The notes: generated by a model from the letters alone, not told the origin. Positions 8,081-19,131 are shown, counted from the first letter of the stretch. The stretch is DNA of 43,284 bases from Parcubacteria bacterium DG_74_3 (GCA_001302985.1 LJNG01000002.1:71164-114447); one strand, 5' to 3'. Numbers and translations: made by a program.

Positions 8081-8782
8081 ATGATTTCTTCTCTATATAT
8101 TTTCCTTGGTTTAGCTCCTAGTATTATCTGGTTGCTTTTTTATCTCCGGCGAGACGTTCATCCTGAGCCGAAATCAGAAGTAATAAAAGTTTTCTTTTAT
8201 GGAATGCTGGTGGCTCTCGGAGCTATTTTCCTGGAAAGAGGAGTTTTTAAGATTTTTAAGAATTTAAGCCCCTCTCCTTCTATCCTGTTAATTTTGAATA
8301 CTTTTCTTGGAGCAGCTCTTATTGAAGAAGTGCTAAAATATCTAGTGGTAAAAGAAAAGATACTAACCAGCCCAGAGTTTGATGAACCCATTGATGCTAT
8401 TTTATATATGATGATAGCTGCCATGGGTTTTGCCGGTCTTGAAAATATCTTAGTTTTGTTGCAGTTAAGCTCATCTCTCTTGTTGAGGCAGACCCTTTTT
8501 ATCTTAAGTCTTCGATTTTGGGGAGCAACTTTTCTCCACGTTTTGTGCTCGGGCACAGTAGGGTTTTGGTTAAGTCTTTCTTTTGAGGAAAAAGAAAAGA
8601 AGATGAAAATACCTTTTTTGGGTCTGGGGATAGCTATTTTCTTGCACGGTCTTTATAATTTTTTTATAATAAAAGGAGGTAAGGGTTTTTTAGTTGCGGC
8701 CTTAATCTTAATTAGCTTAGCTCTTTTTGTTTCTTTCGGTTTAAAAAAACACGGGTCTAAGCCCGGGAAAGAATTAACCTAA
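8081..8782 (+). CDS. PrsW-family intramembrane metalloprotease
   Basis: Multi-TM protein with ALIEEVLKYLVVKE and FLHGLYNF motifs. Confidence 0.8.
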   Translation: MISSLYIFLGLAPSIIWLLFYLRRDVHPEPKSEVIKVFFYGMLVALGAIFLERGVFKIFKNLSPSPSILLILNTFLGAALIEEVLKYLVVKEKILTSPEFDEPIDAILYMMIAAMGFAGLENILVLLQLSSSLLLRQTLFILSLRFWGATFLHVLCSGTVGFWLSLSFEEKEKKMKIPFLGLGIAIFLHGLYNFFIIKGGKGFLVAALILISLALFVSFGLKKHGSKPGKELT

Positions 8783-8799
8783 AAATTATTCGCTAAAAC

Positions 8800-9408
8800 A
8801 TGAATTCTGAATCTTTTTTTGAGAAATTAAAAAAGGGCATGGGGGCGGAAATTCCCCAGGAAACAGAAAAGGGGATGAAAAAAAAAGAATTAATTAAGAA
8901 AGAAAAACAAAACAGGGTGAAAAATCCCTCCCCGTCTTCAAATTTAAAAGAATCTTCTAAAAAACCCCAGAAAATAGAAATGAAAACTATTCCGGTTGAA
9001 AATACAACAAAAAAAGAGTTAAAAGAAGAACCAGAGAAAGCAGAAACCACCAAGAGCAAAGAAAAATGGTTTGAACCGGAAGGACAATTGGCGGTTGATG
9101 TTTATCAAACCGAAGAAGAGCTGGTTATCCAATCTGCAATTGCCGGAATCAAACCAGAAGAAATAGATATTTTAATAGAAGGAGATGTTATAACCCTGAG
9201 AGGAAGAAGGGAAAAACCTCTCAACGAGCAAGGAGATTACTTCACCCAAGAATGTTATTGGGGACCTTTTTCTCGGGAAATAATTTTGCCAGTCGAGATT
9301 GACCCCGGCCACATTACCGCCACAATGAAAGAGGGAATTTTAATTATTAGAATGCCTAAAATCTTGCGAGATAAAAAAAGAAAGATAGCAGTCAAACAAT
9401 CAAAATAA
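8800..9408 (+). CDS. Hsp20/alpha-crystallin family chaperone with charged N-terminal extension
   Basis: LAVDVYQTEEELVIQSAIAGIKPEEIDILIEGDVITLRGRRE ... ITATMKEGILIIRMPK. Confidence 0.92.
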   Translation: MNSESFFEKLKKGMGAEIPQETEKGMKKKELIKKEKQNRVKNPSPSSNLKESSKKPQKIEMKTIPVENTTKKELKEEPEKAETTKSKEKWFEPEGQLAVDVYQTEEELVIQSAIAGIKPEEIDILIEGDVITLRGRREKPLNEQGDYFTQECYWGPFSREIILPVEIDPGHITATMKEGILIIRMPKILRDKKRKIAVKQSK

Positions 9409-9427
9409 AGAACAAAATAACCTTAGC

Positions 9428-9454
9428 AAAAAAGCCGTCAAAGGCGGCTTTTTT
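9428..9454 (+). terminator. Rho-independent terminator
   Basis: aaaaaagccg-tcaaagg-cggctttttt. Confidence 0.75.
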
Positions 9455-9544
9455 AGTTTTTAGTGTGGGGAATTAGAGTTTGTTTTGCACTAAAATAAAT
9501 CAACGAGAGCTCTTTTCTGCCCATGCTAATCCTGAAACACAGTG

Positions 9545-9627
9545 TGGGCAAGGTGGGATTCGAACCCACAACCCTAAAAGGGATACGGTCCTAAGCCGTA
9601 GGCGTATTCCAATTCCGCCACTTGCCC
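9545..9627 (-). tRNA. tRNA-Leu(TAG)
   Basis: GGGCAAG/CTTGCCC acceptor, TAG anticodon in ACGGCTTAGGACCGT, long variable arm, GTGGG-TTCGAAT-CCCAC. Confidence 0.88.
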
Positions 9628-9720
9628 TATTAGCTCTTTCTTTTTTTGAAGAATGATTAGGTGGTTTTCTAATTTTACCGCGTCTATCTTGCTTTATTTT
9701 ATCTTGCAAGGGTTAAAAAA

Positions 9721-9740
9721 TCAACCCCTTTCGGGGTTGA
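9721..9740 (-). terminator. Hairpin tcaacccc-tttc-ggggttga
   Basis: Perfect inverted repeat downstream of the minus-strand pilin-like gene; followed on that strand by a T-rich run. Confidence 0.65.
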
Positions 9741-9808
9741 TTAGGGATTAACTAAACAGACCTTCCCTTGAGGTTCTATTGGAAATTTTAATTCCGGCTT
9801 AATTTTCT

Positions 9809-10252
9809 TTACATTCCTAATATATTTCTAGCAATAGCAGGAATGGCACGAGCCATAAGAGCAACAATAAATCCTATAGCTGCCCAAAGTATGTAGTTCT
9901 TTCCAGTAGTTACTTTTTCCGGACTTCCGGCAGCTGTCACCATATTATAAGCTCCCAGTAAAACCATAATTACTGCCACAAATGTTATTCCGACAAATAT
10001 CCAATCGGTCACGGTATAAACTGAATCCATCAAGCAACAAACTGCACAAGTGAAAGTTGTGCTATCAAAAGGACAAGAACTTCCTACAGCAGGACAAACA
10101 AATCCTTTTGATGTCCAGGCAGAACCAGTTAAGTTGTGGCGCATTGTACATCCGGTAACTTCAGCAGGGGGGGCCTGAGCTAAAACCAGTAGTGGCAATG
10201 CCAATACAGCCAGGATACTCAATGAGCCTAACACCGATAATCTTTTTTTCAT
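9809..10252 (-). CDS. TrbC/VirB2-like pilin or small membrane protein, Cys-rich N-terminal region
   Basis: Signal peptide plus two hydrophobic helices; layout shared with the 10329 gene. Confidence 0.5.
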   Translation of the reverse strand: MKKRLSVLGSLSILAVLALPLLVLAQAPPAEVTGCTMRHNLTGSAWTSKGFVCPAVGSSCPFDSTTFTCAVCCLMDSVYTVTDWIFVGITFVAVIMVLLGAYNMVTAAGSPEKVTTGKNYILWAAIGFIVALMARAIPAIARNILGM

Positions 10253-10328
10253 ATTTTTTCTTTTATATTGTTGTATATTCTTCCCTAGGAGAATTTTCCC
10301 AGGGGTGTGTTATGCTCGACCTTTAATT

Positions 10329-10655
10329 TTATCTTCCTCCTAATAATTGTTTTATTATACCAAGAACGCCCTTGGAAAGCAAAATAATAGTAAACCCAAC
10401 TATTGTCCATAAAATCATTCTTTTGGCTTGTTCAACCTGGGAAATATTTCCACCTGAAGTAATAAACAAAGCTCCGCCAATAAGTATCATTAAAGGAGCT
10501 AACAAAACCGCCAGCCCAAAGATGAAGTTAATAACATTGTTAATAATTGCATCAAAAGAGGTAGCATTCAGGGGGTTGGTTATTTGAATGCCAAGTTGAG
10601 CTAACGCCCCCCAAGGTAAAACCATAAGCAATGAAACTACTAACATTTTTTTCAT
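10329..10655 (-). CDS. TrbC/VirB2-like pilin or small membrane protein
   Basis: Signal peptide, two TM helices separated by GGNISQVEQAKR. Confidence 0.55.
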   Translation of the reverse strand: MKKMLVVSLLMVLPWGALAQLGIQITNPLNATSFDAIINNVINFIFGLAVLLAPLMILIGGALFITSGGNISQVEQAKRMILWTIVGFTIILLSKGVLGIIKQLLGGR

Positions 10656-10709
10656 TATTTTATTTTACCCTGTAGTAGAAATTTGACAAGTGTTTTGCTT
10701 TGTAAAATA

Positions 10710-11264
10710 CTATGGACTGTGGGCAGTCAAATTTTCACTACCTGGTTTTACCAAAATTAAACCCCAATGATAAATACTAGCGTCAAATTCCTTTTCTATT
10801 TTTAGATTGAGTTCTCGGGCTATTTTTTTAATTTCTTTTATTGAAACTCTTTCTTCCTTTGGCCCCAAGAGCGCATCGGGTTTCCAGTCTAAAACTAAAA
10901 TTTTTCCTCCTGTTTTTAAAACTCTCTTTCCTTCCTCCAAAACCTTGTTTTTGTCTTCAACCTCAAATAAAAGATTTGTCATTAAAACCAGGTCGCAACT
11001 CTCGTCAAAGAGTTTAGAGGTTCTTTCTATATCTGACTTAATGGTTTCAACATTAAAAACCTTTTCGAATCTAGCCTTGCTTCTCAGGGCAGAAAGTGGT
11101 TCTTCCAGTATGTCTATTGCATAAACCCTGCCCTCTTCTAATTTTTTAGCTAAAGGCAGGGCCCAACCCCCGGATCCTGAGCCAAAATCAGCAGCTATCA
11201 TATTTTCTCGCAGTTCAAGTTTTTTCAAAATCTCATTTGGGTTTAAAAATCCTTCCATTTTCAA
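10710..11264 (-). CDS. Class I SAM-dependent methyltransferase
   Basis: MIAADFGSGSGGWALPLAKKL (motif I), VYAIDI, DLVLMTNLLFEV. Confidence 0.85.
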   Translation of the reverse strand: MKMEGFLNPNEILKKLELRENMIAADFGSGSGGWALPLAKKLEEGRVYAIDILEEPLSALRSKARFEKVFNVETIKSDIERTSKLFDESCDLVLMTNLLFEVEDKNKVLEEGKRVLKTGGKILVLDWKPDALLGPKEERVSIKEIKKIARELNLKIEKEFDASIYHWGLILVKPGSENLTAHSP

Positions 11265-11303
11265 TCTTCCGAGGCTACCCCGGAAACCTTTAACTTAAAG
11301 ATG

Positions 11304-13793
11304 TTATATACAAATTATTGAAGCCACCTTATCTCCCTCTTCTAATCTCATTATTCTTACTCCCTGCGTGGGTCTTGAAAGCTTTGAAATCTGAGAGATT
11401 TTTGTGCGAATAACCTGGCCCTTTCGAGAAATAACAATTAGGTCTTTTTCCTCGGTTAAAACTTTTGATGCTGCAATCATTCCCGTCTTTGAGGTAATTT
11501 GAGCTGTTTTTATCCCCAATCCTCCTCTTTTTTGGGGTCGATATTCTACCAAATCAGTTCGTTTACCATATCCCCTTTCTGTTACTACCAATAGATAGCT
11601 TTTTATTTTTCTTTTTGGGCCTGAATCCCGAGATTTAACTTTCTCAATAATGCCCATCTCTATGACCTCATCTCCTTTTTTTAACCTAATACCCTTCACT
11701 CCCATAGAAGCTCTCCCCATTGCCCTAATTTCTTTTTCAGGGAAACGAATAGATTGCCCTTTTTGGGTTATTAAAATGATTTCCTCTCCCTCTTTGACTT
11801 CTCGTACTTCTCTTAAGATATCTCCTTTTTTAAGAGAGATTGCTTTCAATCCCGACCTCCTAACATTTTCAAAGGCCTGAAGCTTGGTTTTTTTAATTAT
11901 ACCGTTTTTGGTCACCATCACCAAGTACTCTTTGCTAGAAATTTGTTCTTTTTCTTTCAAAACAAAGATTGATAAAACTTTCTCTTCAGTAGAAATTTCT
12001 AAAAAATTCAGAAGGCCCCTTCCCTTGGCTACTCGAGGAGCTTCAGGAATCTCATAAGCTGGTATTCTGAAAACTTTTCCAGAGTCTGTAAAAAAGAGAA
12101 GGTGGTCGTGGGTGTTAGTTAGTAAAAAGTGCTCAACGAGATCTTCTCCAACGGTTTTCATTCCTAAGATTCCCTTCCCTCCCCTTCTTTGAATCTTGTA
12201 AACAGCGGGGCTGGATCTTTTAATATACCCTCCTCGAGTCAAAGTAATAATGGCTCTTTTTTGAGGAATTAGATCTTCTAGGCTAATTTCGCCAACCTTT
12301 TGAAGATAAATTTCTGTTTTTCTTGCATCCCCAAAATTCTCTTTTAGGGTATTAATTTCTTTCTTAATAACTTCGCTTATCTTTTGGGGACTTTTTAAAA
12401 TGGCAGAAAGTTCTTTGATCTTGATTTGAAGTTCTTTTAACTCATCAATAATCTTTTCTCTTTCCAGTCTGGCTAAAGCAGAAAGCTTTGTTTCTAAAAT
12501 AGCATTAGCCTGAATAGTGGTTAATTTAAAACGTTTAATTAGGTTTCTCTGGGCTTCCTGACGATTAGCTGACTTTTTAATAGTTTGAATAACCTCGTCA
12601 ATGTGGGCTAGGCATTTTACAAGACCCTCCAAAATATGAGTTCTTTCTCTAGCTCTATCTAAGTCGTATTTTGTTCTTCGAAACAGTATTTCCCTACGGT
12701 GTAAAAGAAAATAATTTAAAAGGTCTGACAGAGGCAAAACCTTGGGCTGAATCCCATCTACCAGGGCCAACATGTTTAAATAAAACTTCCTCTGGAGATT
12801 AGTAAACTTATAAAGGCGATTAAGGATTCTTTGGGGAGCTACACCCTTTTGTAAGTCGATTACAATTCTCATTCCTTCTTTATCCGACTCATCTCTAATG
12901 TCTTTTACTCCCTGAAGTTTTTTGTCTTGGACTAATTTTGCAAACTCCTCAAGTAGAGAGGATTTTTTTATTTGATAAGGAATTTCAGTAATTATAACCT
13001 GATCTCTCTTTAATTTTTCATTTTTAATTATCTCTGTTCTTCCTCTGGTGATAATTGGTCCCTTGCCTTGAGAGTAAGCTTGGAGAATTTCATCTTGATT
13101 AAAAATTTGACCGCCGGTTGGAAAATCTGGCCCCCTTACAAACTCCAAGAGATCTTCGGTAGATGCCTTGGGGTGGTCTATTAAATAAATTAAGGCGTCG
13201 CAGACCTCAGAAAGATTGTGGGGAGGAATATTGGTGGCCATACCAACAGCAATACCCAAGGAACCATTCAATAAAAGTTGGGGGAGAGGAGAGGGTAAAA
13301 CAATAGGTTCTTTTCTTGTTCCATCATAATTATCAACAAAATCAACGGTATTTTTCTCGATGTCTTTTAACATTTCTTCTCCGGCTTTGGAGAGTCGAGC
13401 TTCGGTATAACGATAAGCAGCTGGCGGATCACCATCAATGCTACCAAAATTACCCTGTCCATTAATTAGAGGATATCTTAAAGAAAATTCCTGGGCCATT
13501 CTTACTAGAGCATCGTAAATCGCCAGATCGCCATGCGGATGGTAGCGCGACATACAATTACCCACGGTCGTTGCTGATTTCTTAAATTTCGCGGTATGTC
13601 CCAGACCATCATCTCTCATCGTATATAAAATTCTTCTTTGAACGGGCTTTAAACCGTCTCGAACATCGGGTAGGGCCCGAGAAATAATCACTGACATGGC
13701 ATAACTCATGTAAGATTCTTTCATTTCCTCGGTTATTTCTCGGGGTTTTAATTGACCTATTTCTTTATTTTGTTTTTGGGGGTTTTTGGACAT
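11304..13793 (-). CDS. gyrA: DNA gyrase subunit A
   Basis: [50 protein letters not shown]-terminal beta-pinwheel repeats. Confidence 0.97.
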   Translation of the reverse strand: MSKNPQKQNKEIGQLKPREITEEMKESYMSYAMSVIISRALPDVRDGLKPVQRRILYTMRDDGLGHTAKFKKSATTVGNCMSRYHPHGDLAIYDALVRMAQEFSLRYPLINGQGNFGSIDGDPPAAYRYTEARLSKAGEEMLKDIEKNTVDFVDNYDGTRKEPIVLPSPLPQLLLNGSLGIAVGMATNIPPHNLSEVCDALIYLIDHPKASTEDLLEFVRGPDFPTGGQIFNQDEILQAYSQGKGPIITRGRTEIIKNEKLKRDQVIITEIPYQIKKSSLLEEFAKLVQDKKLQGVKDIRDESDKEGMRIVIDLQKGVAPQRILNRLYKFTNLQRKFYLNMLALVDGIQPKVLPLSDLLNYFLLHRREILFRRTKYDLDRARERTHILEGLVKCLAHIDEVIQTIKKSANRQEAQRNLIKRFKLTTIQANAILETKLSALARLEREKIIDELKELQIKIKELSAILKSPQKISEVIKKEINTLKENFGDARKTEIYLQKVGEISLEDLIPQKRAIITLTRGGYIKRSSPAVYKIQRRGGKGILGMKTVGEDLVEHFLLTNTHDHLLFFTDSGKVFRIPAYEIPEAPRVAKGRGLLNFLEISTEEKVLSIFVLKEKEQISSKEYLVMVTKNGIIKKTKLQAFENVRRSGLKAISLKKGDILREVREVKEGEEIILITQKGQSIRFPEKEIRAMGRASMGVKGIRLKKGDEVIEMGIIEKVKSRDSGPKRKIKSYLLVVTERGYGKRTDLVEYRPQKRGGLGIKTAQITSKTGMIAASKVLTEEKDLIVISRKGQVIRTKISQISKLSRPTQGVRIMRLEEGDKVASIICI

Positions 13794-13824
13794 ATTTAAA
13801 AAACAATAATTGTTTAGGGAATAG

Positions 13825-14481
13825 TTACTGGGGTTTCAGAATAATAATTTTCACCTCTTCTTCGGAAATGTTTCTCTTTCTAATTGATAGAGTGTTTAGA
13901 GGCTCAACTGATTTAATTCCCAGTGTTTTTAAAAATTCATCGAGACCAGCTAATTTGGTCTTTAGTCTTGGAATGAGATAGTGCATTGGAATTATAATTT
14001 TGGGCTCAATTTGAGATAATATCTTAATGGCTTCTTTGGCTGATATGGTATATTTTCCACCGATTGGAATCATCAAGATATCAACATCGCCTATTTTTTC
14101 AAGTTGCTCGGTAGTAAGCTCTTTCTGTCCTAAATCTCCTAAATGACAAACAGAGAGATCCTCTGTCTCAATAGTATAGATGGTCGTGACGCCCCTCTCT
14201 TGACCCTGCGACTCGTCGTGAAAACCTGAAATGCCTTGAATAAAAATCCCTTTTATCTCGTATTCTCCAGGGCCTTCAAATAAAAATGGGTGGCCAGAAA
14301 CTGCTTTGATATTATTATGGTCCGAATGCTGATGGGTAATCAATAAAATATCAGCCTCAAGCTTTGGAACCCTTAAACCAATCTCTTCTGAAAAGGGGTC
14401 AATTACTATGTTGACTTTTCCTTCCTTATTACCCTGGGTAACGATTTGAAAACAGGATTGTCCGCGCCAAGTAATTTTCAT
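13825..14481 (-). CDS. MBL-fold metal-dependent hydrolase (UlaG-like)
   Basis: [28 protein letters not shown] motifs. Confidence 0.88.
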   Translation of the reverse strand: MKITWRGQSCFQIVTQGNKEGKVNIVIDPFSEEIGLRVPKLEADILLITHQHSDHNNIKAVSGHPFLFEGPGEYEIKGIFIQGISGFHDESQGQERGVTTIYTIETEDLSVCHLGDLGQKELTTEQLEKIGDVDILMIPIGGKYTISAKEAIKILSQIEPKIIIPMHYLIPRLKTKLAGLDEFLKTLGIKSVEPLNTLSIRKRNISEEEVKIIILKPQ

Positions 14482-14614
14482 ATATTTTGAGTTTACTATA
14501 AGAGAGTATTTTTTTCAACCGTTTTCCTCTGAAAATTTATCTCTCTTTGGTTCTTACATCTCCTGTTTTGGTCTCTGGGGGTTGAAAAAATAACTAGAAT
14601 TGTGTAAACTTGGA

Positions 14615-15670
14615 ATGATGAAAAAGTTACTAGAAAAAAACGATCAGCCCAAACCCTTAAGAGCGGGCCAAATTGTTGAAGGAAGGGTTATTGGTACGGG
14701 TCGCTCGGCTCTCTTTTTAGACCTTGGCGCTTTTGGTACTGGAGCCATTTACGGAAAAGAGTTTTACGATGCCAAAGAAGAACTAAAAGACCTAAAAATT
14801 GGAGACAATATCTTTGCCAAGGTCATAGATTTAGACAACGAACAGGGTTTTGTTGAATTATCAGTAAGAGGAGCCTCTCAAGAATTAGCCTGGGAAAAAC
14901 TTAGACTAAAAAAAGAAAGAGAAGAATCTATAACTATTAAAATTTTAGGAGCAAATAAGGGAGGATTATTAACAGATATCTCAGGAATTCCGGCTTTTTT
15001 GCCTGTTTCTCAATTAAAAGGGGAGCACTATCCCAGGGTAGAAGGAGGAGACACATCAAAAATCTTAAAGGCCCTTCAGACGTTTGTTGGCCAAGAAATG
15101 GAGGTAAAAATTTTTGACCTTTCTCAAAAAGAAGAAAAGTTAATTTTATCTGAGAGGGCGAAAGAAGCAGAAAAAATTAAAGAAATTTTAGGGGAATATA
15201 AGGCTGGAGACGTGGTAGAAGGAGAAGTAACAGCCCTCTGTGATTTTGGAGCTTTTGTGCGTTTCGGTAAAGAAGGATTGGAGGGATTAATTCATATTTC
15301 AGAACTTGATTGGGCGCTTGTCGAAGACCCCTCTGAAATTGTAAAAGTGGGTGATAAAATTAAAGCAAAAATTGTTGAAATTGCAGATGAAAAAGTATCT
15401 CTTTCACTTAAGGCTCTAAAAAAAGATCCCTGGGAGGGAATAGAAAAAAAATACAAAAAAGGAGATATTGTTTTGGGAAAAGTGGTCAAATTTAATCCTT
15501 TCGGCGCCTTTGTCCAGGTTGACAAAAAAATTCAAGGGTTAGTCCACATTTCCGATTTCGGCACCCAGAAAAAAATGACAGAAACTTTGGAGTTGGACAA
15601 AAAATACAATTTTAAAATTCTATCTATTAGTTCAGAAGAGCATAAAATAACTCTTACCTTAAAATCGTGA
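14615..15670 (+). CDS. S1 RNA-binding domain protein (ribosomal protein S1-like); ORF track extends to a TTG at 14600
   Basis: Repeated S1 motifs, e.g. [34 protein letters not shown] and [33 protein letters not shown]. Confidence 0.9.
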   Translation: MMKKLLEKNDQPKPLRAGQIVEGRVIGTGRSALFLDLGAFGTGAIYGKEFYDAKEELKDLKIGDNIFAKVIDLDNEQGFVELSVRGASQELAWEKLRLKKEREESITIKILGANKGGLLTDISGIPAFLPVSQLKGEHYPRVEGGDTSKILKALQTFVGQEMEVKIFDLSQKEEKLILSERAKEAEKIKEILGEYKAGDVVEGEVTALCDFGAFVRFGKEGLEGLIHISELDWALVEDPSEIVKVGDKIKAKIVEIADEKVSLSLKALKKDPWEGIEKKYKKGDIVLGKVVKFNPFGAFVQVDKKIQGLVHISDFGTQKKMTETLELDKKYNFKILSISSEEHKITLTLKS

Positions 15671-17553
15671 GAAATTTGATTAAAAAGACTATATTTGTTT
15701 TATTGCTTTTGCTAACCCTATCTTTTGCCTTCAACCTGTTAGAACAATCTTTTGAAAAAGAAAAGGAGGTTTCTTTAACTCAATTAGCAACTGATATTAA
15801 TCAAGAGAAAATTCAAAAAATTAGTATTTCTGGAAACGAGCTTTCTCTTTTATATCAAGAAGGAACAAGAGCTCACTCTCGAAAAGAAGAAGACTTGGCT
15901 CTGTCTCAATCTTTAATTAACTGCGGAGTGAGTCCGGAAAAAATAAGCCGGGTTGAGATTGAAACCAAAGAGTCAAACAGCCTCTGGATTTGGCTGGGAC
16001 CCCTAATATCTATTTTCCTTCCTCTCTTACTATTTTCTTTCTTTTTCTGGACTCTTTTAAGACAGGCAAGGACAGGTGCTATGCAGGCTTTTGATTTTAC
16101 CAAGGCTCGAGCCAGACTGTTTGGAGCCGAGGGTCATCCAAAGGAGAAGATTACTTTCAAGGATGTAGCTGCCCTAGATGAAGCTAAAGAGGAATTAAAA
16201 GAAATTGTCGATTTTTTAAAAAATCCCAAAAAATATTTACAAATGGGAGCAAGAATTCCCAGAGGAGTTTTGCTGATGGGACCTGCTGGAGTAGGCAAAA
16301 CTTTATTGGCAAGAGCGGTAGCTGGAGAAGCCAATGTATCTTTCTTTTCAATCTCAGGCTCTGAGTTTGTTGAAATGTTCGTTGGCGTGGGAGCGGGCAG
16401 AGTAAGAGATTTGTTCGCTACCGCCAAAAGGGTAGGTAGATCCATAATATTTATTGATGAATTAGATGCGGTTGGTCGAGTAAGGGGAGCGGGCATTGGT
16501 GGAGGCCACGATGAAAGAGAACAAACTTTAAATCAAATTCTAGTTGAAATGGATGGTTTTGAAAGAGACGATACCAGAATAGTCATGGCAGCTACAAATC
16601 GTCCAGACATATTAGACCCTGCTCTTTTACGACCGGGTAGATTCGATAGAAAAATAGTTTTAGACCTCCCTGATATTAAAGGAAGAGAAAAAATTTTAAA
16701 AATTCACTGCCGGGGAAAACCCTTAGCCCTTGATATCAATCTGAGAGAGGTGGCAGAACGGACTCCGGGCTTTTCAGGCGCTGATTTAGCCAACCTTGTG
16801 AATGAGGCAGCTCTTTTCGCTGCCAGAAAAAATAAGCGTCAGATTTTTCAAAAAGAACTTTTAGAGTCAATTGAAAAGGTTTTATTAGGTCCGGAAAGAA
16901 AAAGTCATATTCTTTCAAAAAAAGAGAAAGAGTTTGCTGCCTACCACGAAGCAGGACACGCCTTGGTGGCCTCTCATCTTCCCGAATCAGAACCTGTCCG
17001 AAAGGTCTCAATTGTTGCCCGAGGTGCAGCTGCAGGTTATACCCTTAAAATGCCAAGAGAAGAAAGACAAATTAAGACAAAATCAGAATTTTTAGCAGAA
17101 ATGGCAGTTTTATTAGCTGGTTTTTCTGCTGAAAAAATGCGTTTTGGTGAAATTAGCACCGGAGCTACCAATGACTTGAAGCAAGCCACGGAATTAGCTA
17201 GAAAATTGATAAAAGAATACGGGATGTCTTCCTTGGGACCAATTGCTTTTGGAAAAAAGGAAGAGTTGGTCTTTTTGGGAAAAGAAATTTCAGAGCAGAG
17301 AACTTATTCTGAAATAGTAGCTGCCCAAATCGATAAAGAGGTTGCTAAATTTATCAATGAAGCCCAAAAGACGGCCCAAAAAATTCTAACTAAAAGGCGG
17401 AAATTATTAGATAGGCTTGCCACGACATTGATTGAAAAAGAAACAATTGAAAAAGAAGAATTTGAAAAAATAATAGGAGAAGAAAAATCTGAAAGTGCCA
17501 AGCCCTTGCCTCAAAAAGCAAGAACAATTAAAGTAAAGGTGAAACGATTATAA
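15667..17553 (+). CDS. ftsH: ATP-dependent zinc metalloprotease FtsH
   Basis: [39 protein letters not shown]; start overlaps the stop of the S1 gene (GTGA). Confidence 0.97.
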   Translation: MRNLIKKTIFVLLLLLTLSFAFNLLEQSFEKEKEVSLTQLATDINQEKIQKISISGNELSLLYQEGTRAHSRKEEDLALSQSLINCGVSPEKISRVEIETKESNSLWIWLGPLISIFLPLLLFSFFFWTLLRQARTGAMQAFDFTKARARLFGAEGHPKEKITFKDVAALDEAKEELKEIVDFLKNPKKYLQMGARIPRGVLLMGPAGVGKTLLARAVAGEANVSFFSISGSEFVEMFVGVGAGRVRDLFATAKRVGRSIIFIDELDAVGRVRGAGIGGGHDEREQTLNQILVEMDGFERDDTRIVMAATNRPDILDPALLRPGRFDRKIVLDLPDIKGREKILKIHCRGKPLALDINLREVAERTPGFSGADLANLVNEAALFAARKNKRQIFQKELLESIEKVLLGPERKSHILSKKEKEFAAYHEAGHALVASHLPESEPVRKVSIVARGAAAGYTLKMPREERQIKTKSEFLAEMAVLLAGFSAEKMRFGEISTGATNDLKQATELARKLIKEYGMSSLGPIAFGKKEELVFLGKEISEQRTYSEIVAAQIDKEVAKFINEAQKTAQKILTKRRKLLDRLATTLIEKETIEKEEFEKIIGEEKSESAKPLPQKARTIKVKVKRL

Positions 17554-17584
17554 GAAAAAGGTAGCCCTAAAGCATATTCGCCAA

Positions 17585-17658
17585 GGGCGCATAGCTCAGT
17601 CGGTGAGAGCGCGACTCTTATAAAGTCGAGGTCCCTGGTTCGAGTCCAGGTGCGCCCA
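17585..17658 (+). tRNA. tRNA-Ile(TAT)
   Basis: GGGCGCA/TGCGCCC acceptor; anticodon arm CGACT-CTTATAA-AGTCG; T-arm CCTGG-TTCGAGT-CCAGG. Confidence 0.9.
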
Positions 17659-17679
17659 TAAGAAGAATGAATATTTTCT

Positions 17680-17752
17680 GGGCGCGTAGCTCAGAGGTTA
17701 GAGCGTCACACTGACATTGTGAAGGTCATAGGTTCAAATCCTGTCGCGCCCA
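17680..17752 (+). tRNA. tRNA-Val(GAC)
   Basis: GGGCGCG/CGCGCCC acceptor; TCACA-CTGACAT-TGTGA. Confidence 0.9.
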
Positions 17753-17759
17753 CAAAAAA

Positions 17760-18473
17760 ATGCAAAATGGGCCAGTGAAAAATGTTCACCAAGATTGTAA
17801 TCTTTTGGTTGTCGACAAACCAGGAGGAATAATTGTCTATCCGGAAAGAAAAACTATCGAAAAAACTCTAATTGATTTCCTTCTAAAAAAATATCCTAAT
17901 TTAAAAAATGTGGGGAAAGCTCCTCGCTATGGAATAATTCATCGTTTAGATAAGGATACTTCAGGACTTTTGTTGATCGCTAAAAATAAAAACTCCTTAG
18001 AATTTTTACAGAAACAATTTAAAGAAAAAGGGGTAGAAAAGAAATATCTTTTGCTGGTAGTGGGGGTGGTTAAAACCACCCAAGGAATAATTGAAACTTT
18101 CCTGGCTAGGTCACCAAAAGACAGAAGAAAACAAAAAGTCTTTCTTCCGTCTGAGCCTAAAGCTGAGGATAAAAAATTAAGAAAAGCGCTTACTGAATAT
18201 AGAGTAATTAAAAATTTTAAAAATTACACCTTAATTGAGGCTATTCCCAAAACCGGTAGGAAACATCAAATTAGAGCCCAAATGGTTTATTTGGGGCATC
18301 CAATTGCCGGAGATAAACTATACGGCTTTAGGAAGCAACCTTGCCCGAAGGGTCTTCGTCGTCATTTTTTACATGCCCATTACCTCAAAATAAAATTACC
18401 TTCTGGTCAAATAAAAGAATTCCATTCAAAATTAGCTGAAGATTTGAGAAGAGTGCTTAAAAACCTTAAATAA
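17760..18473 (+). CDS. RluD-family 23S rRNA pseudouridine synthase lacking an N-terminal S4 domain
   Basis: LLVVDKPGGIIVYP, GIIHRLDKDTSGLLLIAK, GRKHQIRAQMVYLGHPIAGDKLYG. Confidence 0.93.
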   Translation: MQNGPVKNVHQDCNLLVVDKPGGIIVYPERKTIEKTLIDFLLKKYPNLKNVGKAPRYGIIHRLDKDTSGLLLIAKNKNSLEFLQKQFKEKGVEKKYLLLVVGVVKTTQGIIETFLARSPKDRRKQKVFLPSEPKAEDKKLRKALTEYRVIKNFKNYTLIEAIPKTGRKHQIRAQMVYLGHPIAGDKLYGFRKQPCPKGLRRHFLHAHYLKIKLPSGQIKEFHSKLAEDLRRVLKNLK

Positions 18474-18485
18474 TATTTAAAGAAT

Positions 18486-18869
18486 ATGATTACTAAAATA
18501 GAAATTTTTAATCAGTCCCAATTAAAAAAAACCTTACCCGATATCAGGCCGGGTGACACGGTCAGGGTTTATCAAAAAATCAAAGAAACCCTAAAGAAAG
18601 ACAAATCTTCTAAGGGACAGGAAGAAAAAGAAAGGACCCAGGCTTTTGAGGGAATTGTTTTGGCTCGAAAACATGGCAAGGGTATCTCAGCTACCATTAC
18701 TGTAAGAAAAGTAAGTAGGGGTGTTGGGGTAGATAGAATTTTTCCAATTCATTCTCCTACTATAGATAAAATAGAAATCTTAAAACGAGGAAGGGTCAGA
18801 AAGGCTAAACTTTACTATTTAAGAGGAGCTAAAGGAAGGAAGGCAAGATTAAAGCAAAAAGGATTTTAG
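18486..18869 (+). CDS. rplS: 50S ribosomal protein L19
   Basis: DIRPGDTVRVYQKI ... RTQAFEGIVLARKHG ... VSRGVGVDRIFPIHSPTIDKIEILKRGRVRKAKLYYLRGAKGRKARLK. Confidence 0.95.
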   Translation: MITKIEIFNQSQLKKTLPDIRPGDTVRVYQKIKETLKKDKSSKGQEEKERTQAFEGIVLARKHGKGISATITVRKVSRGVGVDRIFPIHSPTIDKIEILKRGRVRKAKLYYLRGAKGRKARLKQKGF

Positions 18870-18945
18870 ATATCAAAAAAAGAAGAAAAACCAAAAAAGA
18901 AAGAATCTACAAAAGAAAAAGGGGAAGAAAAAAATCATAAAACAG

Positions 18946-19028
18946 GCCCAGGTGGAGGAATTGGTATACTCAGCAGCTTGAGGTGCTGTGCCCGTAAGGG
19001 CGTGTGGGTTCGACTCCCACCCTGGGCA
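18946..19028 (+). tRNA. tRNA-Leu(GAG)
   Basis: GCCCAGG/CCTGGGC acceptor; GCAGC-TTGAGGT-GCTGT; long variable arm; GTGGG-TTCGACT-CCCAC. Confidence 0.88.
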
Positions 19029-19037
19029 TCACTAATG

Positions 19038-19131
19038 AGAATCCCCCGCGAAGGAAAAACAGCGGTCAAGATGAGCTCTATAGATCTCTAAAGAAACCAA
19101 AGGTGTCTGGAATGGGGGTCGAAGGATTTCT
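19038..19131. repeat. Copy 2 of the structured two-copy intergenic element (E2)
   Basis: agaatcccccGCGAAGGAAAAACAGCG...AGAAACCAAAGGTGTCTGGAATGGGGGTCGAaggatttct; matches 380-462. Confidence 0.75.

Noticed and set aside
9500-9709. 69-aa minus-strand ORF
   Set aside because: Covers tRNA-Leu(TAG); coding is incidental.
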